Assembly: GCF_018263855.1 (NCBI RefSeq)
Contig: NZ_CP073318.1
Location: forward strand, 3,720,001-3,784,000
DNA length: 64,000 nt
Source: Kutzneria sp. CA-103260
GTDB taxonomy: Bacteria; Actinomycetota; Actinomycetes; Mycobacteriales; Pseudonocardiaceae
Reading direction: 5' to 3'
Shown: in pieces, positions 8,135 to 16,700 of the stretch
Position numbering within the stretch: position 1 is the first letter of the stretch
Layout: the number at the start of each line of letters is the position of its first letter
Position numbers and translations under genes: made by a program
Notes under the pieces: generated by a model
Database searches by the model: none
Told to the model about the DNA's origin: nothing
The model's input: only the letters and a program-made list of their open reading frames with translations

Positions 8135-9187
8135 TCAGCCGCCGGCGAGCTGACCCAGCGTCACCTGCACCGTCGATGTCGTGCCGACCCGGTTGACCTG
8201 GACCGGCACCGTGTCCCCCGGCTTGGACCTCGCCAACACGGCCGCGAGCGACCCGGTGTCCGTCACCGGCATGCCGCCGACCGCCGTGATCACATCGCCG
8301 GCCTTGATCCCGGCTTTGTCGGCGGGCCCGCCAGGATCGACGCGCACCACGCCGGCCCCTGCGGGCTTGCCGTCCCTGCCGGCAACCGTTTCGACGGCGA
8401 CGCCGAGCGCAGCCCGATGCGAGTCGGTGACCTTGCCGTCACGCACGAGCTGCCCGGCGATGTCGGTCACCGTGTTGCTGGGGATGGCGAACCCGATGCC
8501 CGGGGCGGCGCTGCCACCGAACTCGGGATCGGTCGCCGCCATCGTCGGGATGCCCACCACCTGGCCGGAGGTGTCGACCAGCGCACCGCCGCTGTTGCCC
8601 GGGTTGATCGCCGCCGAGGTCTGGATCGCGTCGGCGATGGTCGTTCCCGGCGAGTTCGGGCTCGCCGGGAACGACACGGTCCGCCCGACCGCGGACACGA
8701 TGCCCTCGGTGACGCTGCCGGTCAGCCCAAGCGGGTTGCCCATGGCCAGCACCAGCTGTCCAACGACGAGCTTGCCCGAATCCGCGAACCGCGCCGGCGG
8801 CGGCGCGGCGCCGGCGACCCGGACCACCGCCAGATCATCCGGTGGGTAGGCGCCGAGCAGCTGTCCGCTCAGCGGCGCCCCGCCGCTAGCCGGGCTGACC
8901 TGCACGGTGACAGCGCCGGCGAGCACGTGCGCGTTGGTGACGATGTCGCCGTGGTCGTCGAACACGACACCGGAACCAAGGGCCTTGTCCGTCGAAATCC
9001 GCACCACCGAAGGCAACACCTGTCGGACGACCTGTTCGAACGTGCCCTCGATCGCTGCCCCACCCGCGATGGTCGCCGTGCTCGTCGCCGTCGGCTGCTG
9101 CGATGTCGAACCCGCCGACGTGCAGGCGGCACCAAGCAGGACCACCGCCACGGCCGTGGCGACCTGGTAGTGCACTGTCGGTCTCAT
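8135..9187 (-). CDS. HtrA/DegP-type serine protease lipoprotein with PDZ domain
   Basis: 350 residues. A lipoprotein signal (VVLLGAAC) precedes a trypsin-like S1C domain with the full triad: H87 in VTNAHVL, D118 in PPDDLAVV, and S199 in NPGNSGGAL. A C-terminal PDZ domain spans ~255-345 (GVVRVDPGGPADKAGIKAGD). It should degrade or refold damaged exported proteins at the outer face of the membrane. There is no transmembrane anchor other than the lipid. The start is ATG 9187; the Shine-Dalgarno is weak. It lies on the same strand as the BrkB-DUF488 gene 195 bp upstream and converges with the DUF1259 lipoprotein gene. Confidence 0.9.
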   Translation of the reverse strand: MRPTVHYQVATAVAVVLLGAACTSAGSTSQQPTATSTATIAGGAAIEGTFEQVVRQVLPSVVRISTDKALGSGVVFDDHGDIVTNAHVLAGAVTVQVSPASGGAPLSGQLLGAYPPDDLAVVRVAGAAPPPARFADSGKLVVGQLVLAMGNPLGLTGSVTEGIVSAVGRTVSFPASPNSPGTTIADAIQTSAAINPGNSGGALVDTSGQVVGIPTMAATDPEFGGSAAPGIGFAIPSNTVTDIAGQLVRDGKVTDSHRAALGVAVETVAGRDGKPAGAGVVRVDPGGPADKAGIKAGDVITAVGGMPVTDTGSLAAVLARSKPGDTVPVQVNRVGTTSTVQVTLGQLAGG

Positions 9188-9381
9188 CGGCGATACACCG
9201 TCCCGTCATGCGAACGTCGAGTCCCCAGCAGCCCCAGGACAGTCCGCTCCCCGAGTTGAAAGCCCAGCTACATTAGAGAATCACCGCCGACCACCTGGAA
9301 AGGCGCAATCCGGTCAGTGGTGACCACGCGCCACTCGCCCGGCATCCCGGGACATGGCTGTACACCACGGCGTCTGGCGGA

Positions 9382-10737
9382 TCAGTTCGACCGGCTACGG
9401 CTGTGCCCCAGCCACTCGGCCAGCACGGCGGCTTGGCTGTGCTCGACATCCCGGGTCGCAGTCAGCAGCGTCAGATCCTGGGTCCGGGCCAGTGAGCACA
9501 GATGCTGGGTCGACTCCCGCCGTTGCGGGTCCTGTAGCTCGGCCAGGTACCGGCGGCGGAACTCGGCGAACCGCTCAGGGTCGTGCCCGTACCATCGGCG
9601 CAACTCGTTGGACGGTGCGACCTCGCGCAGCCACTCGTCCAGGTGTGCGTCCTTCTTGCGTACCCCACGCGGCCACACCCGGTCCACCAGCACCCGCACC
9701 CCGTCCGACCGAGCGGGCTGATCATAAATTCTGCGACAGGCGATGTGCGTATCCACGCAGTCCTTCTTTCCATGCCAGCAGGGGACCTTCCACATCCTGG
9801 TTATCCAGGCGTCGTAGGCACGTTGATCGGCCTCGGTGTCCGGCGGGCCGCGCAGGCCACGGGGGTGCAGGCGTTCGGTGAGCACCACGTTGAGCTGCGC
9901 GCCCAGCAACGTGATCACGCCCTGCAGGTAGAACCACCACAAGATGGTGATCACGGTGGCGAACTGGCCGTAGATGGTCTGCACGTTGTGCAGCTGGCGG
10001 CTGATGATCAGTGAGGACAGCGACTGCAGAACCCAGAACAACACGCCGGACAGCACCGCGCCGGGCAGCACCTGCCGGGTGGTGATCTCCCGATTGGTCA
10101 GGATCCGGAAGGCCGCGACGAACAACCCGACATCCAGCACGACCGCAACCACGAACCCGGCCACCCGCCCCGGCCAGCCCAGGTCGATGCCGGTCGACTC
10201 CCCGGAGACGAACCCGGTGACCACCGTGCTGGCCACCAGCCCCAGTCCGATGGTGGCCAGCACACCCAGCCCCCGCAGCACTCGCACGGGCAGGCCGGGC
10301 CGATTGGCGTAGGGGATCCCCCACACGGCGTTGAACGCGATTTCGATGGTGCGCACCACCGCCAGCCCACTCCACAACGCGCTGACCAGGCCCAGCAGCA
10401 GCGCCCACCAGGAGCCGGTCAGCCCATTCAGCGCCGAGCTGTCCACCAACGGCAACATGCTCGCGACGTGCTCCAGCACCCTGGACTTGATGTCGGCGGG
10501 CAGCAGGAAGCCCAGCAGGGTCACGAACACCAACAACAGCGGAAAGACGGAGAAGAACGCCCAGAAGGCAATCATGCCGGCCAGGTTGATCGACTGGTCC
10601 TCGGCGAACTTGCGCGCAACCGCGACGGGGATCGCCACCGCTTCGTGCCGCTGCTGGAACTGGTCGACCCGACCCACCGCCCGCTGCACGGCGCCGATGT
10701 GGTTCCCGCTGCCGGAGTTGTCGCTCCTTCTGTGCAT
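9382..10737 (-). CDS. YihY/BrkB-family membrane protein fused to DUF488 (YeaO-like) domain
   Basis: 451 residues. Residues ~25-320 are a YihY/BrkB (PF03631-type) protein with about six membrane segments and the family segments INLAGMIAFWAFFSVFPLLL and YGQFATVITILWWFYLQGVI. Residues ~335-445 are a complete DUF488 domain (RRIYDQPARSDGVRVLVDRV, then VWPRGVRKKDA and the RWYGHDPERF segment). These are normally separate proteins. ATG 10737 is preferred because GGGAG precedes it; an in-frame GTG at 10764 is the alternative. An in-frame GTG at 9756, preceded by GAAGGA, could also start a free 124-residue DUF488 protein. BrkB proteins have no settled function. Confidence 0.8.
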   Translation of the reverse strand: MHRRSDNSGSGNHIGAVQRAVGRVDQFQQRHEAVAIPVAVARKFAEDQSINLAGMIAFWAFFSVFPLLLVFVTLLGFLLPADIKSRVLEHVASMLPLVDSSALNGLTGSWWALLLGLVSALWSGLAVVRTIEIAFNAVWGIPYANRPGLPVRVLRGLGVLATIGLGLVASTVVTGFVSGESTGIDLGWPGRVAGFVVAVVLDVGLFVAAFRILTNREITTRQVLPGAVLSGVLFWVLQSLSSLIISRQLHNVQTIYGQFATVITILWWFYLQGVITLLGAQLNVVLTERLHPRGLRGPPDTEADQRAYDAWITRMWKVPCWHGKKDCVDTHIACRRIYDQPARSDGVRVLVDRVWPRGVRKKDAHLDEWLREVAPSNELRRWYGHDPERFAEFRRRYLAELQDPQRRESTQHLCSLARTQDLTLLTATRDVEHSQAAVLAEWLGHSRSRSN

Positions 10738-10792
10738 GGGATCTCCCGAGTCCGAGGAGTTCACAGCCGCCTACACGTGTCGCGAAACCTGG

Positions 10793-10810
10793 GCGACCCT
10801 CGGGTTTTCG
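10793..10810 (-). terminator. Weak hairpin after the stress-type membrane protein gene
   Basis: CGAAACC and GGGTTTTCG face each other just downstream of the 10854 stop on the minus strand, an imperfect stem with adjacent T residues. It separates this gene from BrkB-DUF488. Confidence 0.3.
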
Positions 10811-10853
10811 GATACTGACGGCCAACGCGATGTGGACCTCCCGTCAAGCTCGA

Positions 10854-11321
10854 TCACGGCCGGCCGATGCCCAGCAGCTGCCGGGCCCGTTCGGCGTGTG
10901 CGGGATCGACCAGCACCTCGTAGCGGTCGGCGAGCAACTGGCGGGTCGAAATGAATTCCCGCCGTCGACCAGAGAGGCCGTGCTGGATCAGTCCGAAGGC
11001 CGCACCGGCGACCGCGCCCCACAGCAGCGCCCAGAGGATCACAGCGAACCACGCCACCGTCTCGGCGGTGAACAGTGCCAGGAACACGCCGAACAGCAAC
11101 CCGAACCACACCCCGGACGCCGCCCCCATACCGGCCGCCTTCAGGAAGGTCAACCGGCCGAGCACGTGCTCCACCAGGCGCAGACCAACCCCGGAGATCG
11201 TGGTGTGCTGCACCGGAAAACCTTGTTCCGACAACGAGTCCACCGCTCGTACAGCCTCGCCGTAGGTGTCGAAACCGGCCACTGGCACCCGATGCGATTC
11301 CTGCGTAACCGACTTGCGCAT
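10854..11321 (-). CDS. Small membrane protein with general stress protein 17M-like domain
   Basis: 155 residues. The N-terminal half (VAGFDTYGEAVRAVDSLSEQ) matches the general-stress GSP17M-like domain. It is followed by a Gly/Ala-rich double membrane segment (about residues 65-120) and a short basic C-terminal tail. Such proteins are common in actinobacteria and often induced by osmotic or sigma-B-type stress; no biochemical role is known. ATG 11321 is preceded by GGGAGGT at a good distance, so the longer reading from 11360 is rejected. Confidence 0.7.
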   Translation of the reverse strand: MRKSVTQESHRVPVAGFDTYGEAVRAVDSLSEQGFPVQHTTISGVGLRLVEHVLGRLTFLKAAGMGAASGVWFGLLFGVFLALFTAETVAWFAVILWALLWGAVAGAAFGLIQHGLSGRRREFISTRQLLADRYEVLVDPAHAERARQLLGIGRP

Positions 11322-11793
11322 CACATACCTCCCACGCAACCCGCGCTTCCCGCGGAACACGAGCGGCCGCTCGTGTAGTAGTCGCTGTGACGGGGGACGT
11401 TCATGATCGCCTCCACTTCTCCCGTGGTGCGGTGGGTACCCCCACGCGCCCGCAGCGACCTACCGCCGCGGTGGCCACGTTTTGTCACGCTGACAGATAC
11501 GTCACGCGGCAGACCCGCCTCGGGTTGGCCAATGAACGCCAGTGGCGCGCATGCCCACCGCGGATGCCGGGCTGCGCCACACCGGCCCCGCTGCGGCGAC
11601 TTGGCCGGATGGCACCGTTGATCCAGATAGGTCCGAAATAGCGGCGCGTAGTCCCGCCACTCGAAGGGTTGACGCCGTTCCATCGATGCATTTCGCTTGA
11701 TTGCGCCGGTTTGACAACGTTGTCAGCCCAGCTGGCGGTGGTGTGACCGGTTGCTTGCTCCCCAGTTGCACAGCACAAGAAGGCCGAGACTTG
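11322..11793. other. Intergenic region upstream of GH92 gene
   Basis: No gene is supported. The region carries the divergent promoters of the stress-type membrane protein and GH92. A perfect LacI-type palindrome lies at 11712-11725. A TTGACA (11711-11716) overlapping it could be a -35 box, but no convincing -10 is seen at the expected distance. Confidence 0.5.
11712..11725. promoter_or_regulatory. LacI-type operator upstream of GH92 gene
   Basis: TGACAACGTTGTCA is a perfect 14-bp palindrome with the central CG typical of LacI-family operators, 68 bp upstream of the GH92 start and overlapping a TTGACA element. It differs from the palindromes of the two downstream loci, so a different LacI protein, possibly encoded elsewhere, should control the gene. 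Confidence 0.6.
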
Positions 11794-14700
11794 ATGAGAC
11801 GATCACGACCGCTGTCCAGAGCACTGTTCGTCGCCACCGGCACGGCGGTGGCCTGCCTGCTGCCCATGGTCGACGCCGTAGCCTCCCCTGCTGGCTATGT
11901 CGCGGACCCGGCGGCGACGGTCAACCCGTTCCTGGGCACCTCCAACGCTTTCGACGACTTCCCCGGCGCCGACGCGCCCTTCGGCATGGTCCAGTGGAGC
12001 CCGGACACCCCGAGCCGGCCCGCGGGCGGCGGCTACGAGTACACCGACAAGTCGATCACCGGGTTCAGCCTCGACCACATCTCCGGCCCCGGCTGCTCCG
12101 CGCTGGGCGACGTGCCGATCCTGCCCACGGTCGGCGCCATCGGCACCAGCCCCGGCTCCGCCACGGCGCCGCTCGACCACACCCAGGAACAGGCCGCCCC
12201 CGGCTACTACGCGGTGACCGCGGGCGGCGTGAAGTCGGAGCTGACCGCCACCACCCGCTCGGGCATGGGTCGGTTCACCTTCCCGTCCGGCACCGCGTCG
12301 AACCTGCTGTTCAAGCTGTCCGACAGCGCCGCGGGCACCGACGCCACACACTTCCAGGTCGTCAACGACCACGAGGTGGCGGGCTGGGTCACCAGCGGCC
12401 ACTTCTGCGGCGCCGACGACAAGTACACCGTCTACTTCGACATGACGTTCGACCAGTCGTTCGCCGCCCAGGGCACCTGGCAGAACTCGACCGTCGCCGC
12501 GGGCTCGACCTCGCTGGACGCCAAGTCGACCGCGCCGCAGGCCGACCCGTCACAGACCGCCAAGTCGCCGCACGCGCCGATCTACCACGGCGCGACGCCG
12601 CAGGGCACGAAGCCGGCCGCGCCGCTGATCTCGCCGCCGGTCAGCGGCGCCGACGGCGCCTACCTCACCTTCGACACCACCAAGAACCAGACCGTGCAGG
12701 CCAAGGTCGGCCTGTCCTACGTCAGCACCGACAACGCCGTGGCCAACCGCGCCAAGGAGAACCCCGGCTGGAACTTCGGCAGCGTCAAGTCCGCCGCGCA
12801 CACCGCGTGGAACGGCCTGCTGGGCAAGATCCAGATCGGTGGCGGCACCGCCGCGCAGCAGCAGGTCTTCTACACCGCGCTCTACCACGCGCTGCTGCAC
12901 CCGAACGTGGTCAGCGACGTCAACGGCGAGTACATGGGCTTCGACGACCAACCGCACTACGCGGCGGCGGGCCATCAGCAGTACGGCAACTACTCGGGTT
13001 GGGACATCTACCGCTCGCAGGTGCAGCTGGCCTCGATCGTGGCGCCCCAGCAGACCAGCGACTCGATCCGGTCGATGCTCAACGACTACGACCAGACCGG
13101 GCAGCTGCCGAAGTGGTCGCTGAACAGCGGTGAGAGCTACGTGATGGTCGGCGACCCGGCCGACCCGATCATCGCCGACGCCTACGCGTTCGGCGCCCGG
13201 GACTTCGACACCAAGCACGCGCTGGAGGCGATGCTCGCCGAGGCCGACAAGACCAGCAACATCCGGCCCGGCGCGAACTACTACGACACGCAGGGCTACC
13301 TGCCGATGGACGGCACCTACGGCTGCTGCAACTTCTACGGCCCGGTGTCCACGCAGCTGGAGTACAACACCGCCGACCACGCGCTGTCGACCTACGCCGC
13401 CGCGCTGGGTGACACCACCGACGCGGCGGCGCTGGCCGCACGCGCCCAGAACTGGCAGAACGTGTTCAACCCGGGCACCGGCTTCTTCCAGCCCAAGTAC
13501 AACAACGGCCAGTTCCAGACCGGCTTCACCCCCGCCAGCGGCAACGGCTTCGTCGAGGCCGACGCCTACCAGTACACGCCGATGGTTCCCTTCGACATCA
13601 AGGGACTCGTGCAGGCCTCCGGCGGCAACGAGGCGTGGGTCAAGCGGCTCGACGGCCTGATGGCCAGCATCGGTCCGGACGGCGGCCCGCAGAACGCCGA
13701 CCTGTCCAACGAGCCGAGCATCGAAATCCCTTGGGAATACGACTATGTCGGCGCCCCGTACAAGGCGCAGGCGGCGGTGCGCAAGGCACAGAACGAGCTG
13801 TGGCAGGACAAGCCCGCCGGTGTCGGCAACGACGACCTCGGCACGATGAGCGCCTGGTACGTGTTCTCGGCGCTGGGCATGTACCCGGAGACCCCGGGCA
13901 GCGACACCATGGTGCTGGGCAGCCCGCTGTTCCCCAAGGCGGCCGTGCACCTGGCCAGCGGCAAGAGCCTGACGATCACCGCGCCGCAGGCGGCCGCGGA
14001 CGCTCCCTACGTGCAGAGCCTGTCGGTCGACGGCAAGAACTACACGCACACCTTCCTACCTGCGGGTGAGCTCACCCGGGGCGGGCAGCTGGCCTACCAG
14101 CTCGGCACCACGCCGAACACCGACTGGGGCAGCAAGCCGGCCGACGCCCCGCCGTCGGACACCACCAACCTGTTGCCAGCACTGGGATACACCAACCCCA
14201 GCGCGCAGCTGATCATGAACACGGGCAGCACCACCACGGTTCCGGTCGGCGCGCACAGCATGTCCGCCTCGGCCCAGACCGTGAGCTGGACGGCGACCGC
14301 GCAGAGCGGTCTGGCGGTCGGCCCGACCAACGGCACCATGTCGGTGCCGGCCGGTGGCGACGGCAAGCAGGAGGTCTCCATCACCGCCCCGAACACCGAG
14401 GGCCGGTATCTGCTGACCGTCACCATGACCTCGTCAACCGGTGCCACGCTGCCCAAGGTGCTGCTCGAGGTCGACGTCGCCAAGCCGGGTTCGCTGTGGC
14501 CGTACTACAACAACTCCGGTGTGGCCACCGACGGCAAGTCGAGCCCCGGTGACTACGACGGCGACGGCTACGGGTACTCCGCGAAGGCGCTCGCCGCCGC
14601 CGGCGTGACCTCCGGCGCGACCATCACCGCGGACGGCCTGAACTACCTGTGGCCCACGGCCGAAGCCGACCAGCCGGACAACATCGAGGCCGGCGGCCAG

Positions 14701-15066
14701 ACCATTCCGCTGACCGCGCCCGCCGGTGCGGCCAAGATCGGCCTGCTCGGCAGCGCCACCAACGCCGACCCCGGGTCCAAGGGCACGCTGACGGTGAACT
14801 ACACCGACGGCAGCTCGCAGAAGATCACGTTCGGGCTCAGCGACTGGACGTTGGGCGGCGGCGCGGGGAAGGTGGCGTTCGGCAACACCATCGCGGTGAC
14901 CACGCCGTATCGCGACATCGTCGGCAGCGGCAAGACGGAGAACGTCAAGACCTACCTCTACGCGGCCGATTCGGCGCTGCAGTCCGGCAAGACGGTCAGC
15001 AGCGTCACGCTGCCCTCCGACGTCGATCAGGGGCAGTTCCACGTGTTCTCGCTCGCCTTCGGGTGA
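11794..15066 (+). CDS. Secreted GH92 alpha-mannosidase
   Basis: 1090 residues. A signal peptide (to about residue 33, ...VDAVASPAG) is followed by the GH92 catalytic module: the family opening VNPFLGTSNAFDDFPGADAP, GYEYTDKSITGFSLDHISG, and the conserved late block GNDDLGTMSAWYVFSALGMY. GH92 enzymes are calcium-dependent exo-alpha-mannosidases that invert configuration and release mannose from N-glycans or mannans. The last ~200 residues form a separate beta-rich module (SLWPYYNNSGVATDG onward) with a D-G-D-G-Y-G calcium-like loop, found at the end of several actinobacterial glycosidases. The ATG is preceded by AGAAGG. It is monocistronic, with a LacI-type palindrome upstream. Confidence 0.9.
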   Translation: MRRSRPLSRALFVATGTAVACLLPMVDAVASPAGYVADPAATVNPFLGTSNAFDDFPGADAPFGMVQWSPDTPSRPAGGGYEYTDKSITGFSLDHISGPGCSALGDVPILPTVGAIGTSPGSATAPLDHTQEQAAPGYYAVTAGGVKSELTATTRSGMGRFTFPSGTASNLLFKLSDSAAGTDATHFQVVNDHEVAGWVTSGHFCGADDKYTVYFDMTFDQSFAAQGTWQNSTVAAGSTSLDAKSTAPQADPSQTAKSPHAPIYHGATPQGTKPAAPLISPPVSGADGAYLTFDTTKNQTVQAKVGLSYVSTDNAVANRAKENPGWNFGSVKSAAHTAWNGLLGKIQIGGGTAAQQQVFYTALYHALLHPNVVSDVNGEYMGFDDQPHYAAAGHQQYGNYSGWDIYRSQVQLASIVAPQQTSDSIRSMLNDYDQTGQLPKWSLNSGESYVMVGDPADPIIADAYAFGARDFDTKHALEAMLAEADKTSNIRPGANYYDTQGYLPMDGTYGCCNFYGPVSTQLEYNTADHALSTYAAALGDTTDAAALAARAQNWQNVFNPGTGFFQPKYNNGQFQTGFTPASGNGFVEADAYQYTPMVPFDIKGLVQASGGNEAWVKRLDGLMASIGPDGGPQNADLSNEPSIEIPWEYDYVGAPYKAQAAVRKAQNELWQDKPAGVGNDDLGTMSAWYVFSALGMYPETPGSDTMVLGSPLFPKAAVHLASGKSLTITAPQAAADAPYVQSLSVDGKNYTHTFLPAGELTRGGQLAYQLGTTPNTDWGSKPADAPPSDTTNLLPALGYTNPSAQLIMNTGSTTTVPVGAHSMSASAQTVSWTATAQSGLAVGPTNGTMSVPAGGDGKQEVSITAPNTEGRYLLTVTMTSSTGATLPKVLLEVDVAKPGSLWPYYNNSGVATDGKSSPGDYDGDGYGYSAKALAAAGVTSGATITADGLNYLWPTAEADQPDNIEAGGQTIPLTAPAGAAKIGLLGSATNADPGSKGTLTVNYTDGSSQKITFGLSDWTLGGGAGKVAFGNTIAVTTPYRDIVGSGKTENVKTYLYAADSALQSGKTVSSVTLPSDVDQGQFHVFSLAFG

Positions 15067-15087
15067 TCGGCTAGTCCACGGGAGATC

Positions 15088-15126
15088 GCTGCGTGGCCGG
15101 CGGGTTGTCGACGCCGGCCACGCAGC
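15088..15126. terminator. Bidirectional terminator between GH92 and GH28
   Basis: A perfect 15-bp stem (GCTGCGTGGCCGGCG at 15088-15102, complement at 15112-15126) encloses a 9-nt loop between two convergent stop codons. It serves both strands. Confidence 0.75.
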
Positions 15127-15167
15127 GGCCCGGACGCCGTTGCCCATGGGCCACATCGCGCTCAGGG

Positions 15168-16595
15168 TCACAGCCCCGGGTAGGTTGGGAAAGCACAGCT
15201 GGGCACGCTGCCGCTGCCGGAGACGCCGCTGACCGTCACGCCCGTGCCGGACGCGGTGATGTTTGCCTTGTACACCCCGATGTTCGCGTACTGTGCTGTG
15301 GTCTTGGTGGTGTCGAGGGAGATGTTCTCCAGCGTGAGCCCCAGTGGGTGGGACGAGTCGTGGCCGTCCAGGACGGATCGCGCCCCGGGTGCGGAACTGA
15401 CCGCCTTGGCTCCGTTGACCACGATGTCGGTGAAGTACGGGATCTGCGACCCGGAGCTGGACGAGTAATTGGTGTCGAAGTCGAGCAGGTACTGCACGCC
15501 GGACAGGCAGGTGTCGGTGTAGGTCACCCGCGAGACCTTGCCGCCACGGCTGGCGTCGCTCTTGATCCGCAGCCCGTTGTCGGACGAACTGGTGACGCCG
15601 GCGCTGTCGGTTCCCTGCACGGTGTTGCCCTGCACCAGCACGTTGGTCACGCCGGAGTTGGTCTCGCTGCCGATCGAAATGCCATGGGTGCCGTAGAAGT
15701 GGTTGTCGGAGATCGTGATGTTCCTCGACGCGTTGCCGCCGGCCTTGATGGCGATGCCGTCGTCGCCGTCCTGGATGTAGGAGTGGGTGATGGTGACGTC
15801 GGTGGCGCCGGCGGGGTCGATGCCATCGGTGTTGCGGGCGTTGGCCGGGGTCTTGATCCGCACGCCCCACGCGGTGAAGCCGACGGCGTTCTGGAACACG
15901 ACGTGGAAGTTGGGCGAGTTGAGCAGATCGACGTCGTAGAGCACGAAGTTGTTGCCCGACGCCACCAGCAGCCGGGGGTTGTTCTGCGTGCCGCCGTTGT
16001 TCTTGGCGTCGGTGGCCAACTGCCACCAGGTCTCCGAGCCGCCGTACAGCTTCAGGTCGCCGCGGCCGTCGATCCGCCCCTGGCTGCCCGAGCCACTCCG
16101 CATGCCCATCACGGCCGCGTTCGCGCCGCTGACCGTCAGGAACGGCACGCACCCACCCCCGCTGCTGGCCACGGTGCCACAGGTGGGTTTGCCGGAAACC
16201 TGGTAGCGGGCCGGGTTGAGCGCGGCGAACAAGGTCACCCCGGCGTCGACGAGCAGGGTCTCGCCCGCGCCGACGGTGAGCGGCCCGGACAGGAAGGCCG
16301 TGGCCGAACCACCGGCCTCGAGTTCGACCGCTTTGCCGGTTCCGGCGCACTTCGTTAACGCGGCCTGGATTCGCGCAGTGTCCGGCGGGTCGCTTTCTTG
16401 ACTGTTAGCGAACATTCGATTGCCCGGACTCGAAAGTGTCGAACCAATCGTGGCGCACGCCGTCGGCACGGTCGGCTCACGGACGGTGCGACTATCGCCG
16501 GTCGCCGTCGGAACCGCCGCCGGAACGGCCGCTGACATGGAGAAAATCAGCAGACCGGCAAGCGCGCCGGCACCGACGAAGGTCAGGATTCGCAT
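15168..16595 (-). CDS. Secreted GH28 polygalacturonase-like enzyme
   Basis: 475 residues. A Sec signal peptide (to ~residue 30) is followed by a right-handed beta-helix with the GH28 catalytic signatures: NTDGIDP (NTD), DGDDGIAIK (paired Asp), GTHGISIG (G-H-G) and LRIKSD (RIK). GH28 enzymes invert alpha-1,4-galacturonosidic bonds of pectin. A Cys-rich substrate-binding part and a short Ser/Gly-rich C-terminus follow. ATG 16595 is preceded by GAGGAG, so the longer reading from 16691, which would run into the divergent promoter, is rejected. It is divergent from a second GH28 gene 105 bp away. Confidence 0.9.
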   Translation of the reverse strand: MRILTFVGAGALAGLLIFSMSAAVPAAVPTATGDSRTVREPTVPTACATIGSTLSSPGNRMFANSQESDPPDTARIQAALTKCAGTGKAVELEAGGSATAFLSGPLTVGAGETLLVDAGVTLFAALNPARYQVSGKPTCGTVASSGGGCVPFLTVSGANAAVMGMRSGSGSQGRIDGRGDLKLYGGSETWWQLATDAKNNGGTQNNPRLLVASGNNFVLYDVDLLNSPNFHVVFQNAVGFTAWGVRIKTPANARNTDGIDPAGATDVTITHSYIQDGDDGIAIKAGGNASRNITISDNHFYGTHGISIGSETNSGVTNVLVQGNTVQGTDSAGVTSSSDNGLRIKSDASRGGKVSRVTYTDTCLSGVQYLLDFDTNYSSSSGSQIPYFTDIVVNGAKAVSSAPGARSVLDGHDSSHPLGLTLENISLDTTKTTAQYANIGVYKANITASGTGVTVSGVSGSGSVPSCAFPTYPGL

Positions 16596-16700
16596 AGCAG
16601 CTCCTCGAAACACGAGACCTGATATACCATTCCCACGTACCACCGCCTTTCCGTCAACCCCGCGAGATCGACCGTTGCCCGCATCGATCACGGAGGCGTG
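16596..16700. promoter_or_regulatory. Divergent promoter of two GH28 genes
   Basis: This 105-bp spacer contains an AT-rich island, TGATATACCA at 16620-16629, which is two changes from the palindrome TGGTATACCA and may be a GntR-type operator half. A shared regulator would co-express both pectinases. Confidence 0.4.

Noticed and set aside
12550-14049. 499-codon open frame on the minus strand inside GH92
   Set aside because: Low-complexity Val/Gly/Arg-rich product opposite a well-conserved enzyme; a GC-bias shadow.
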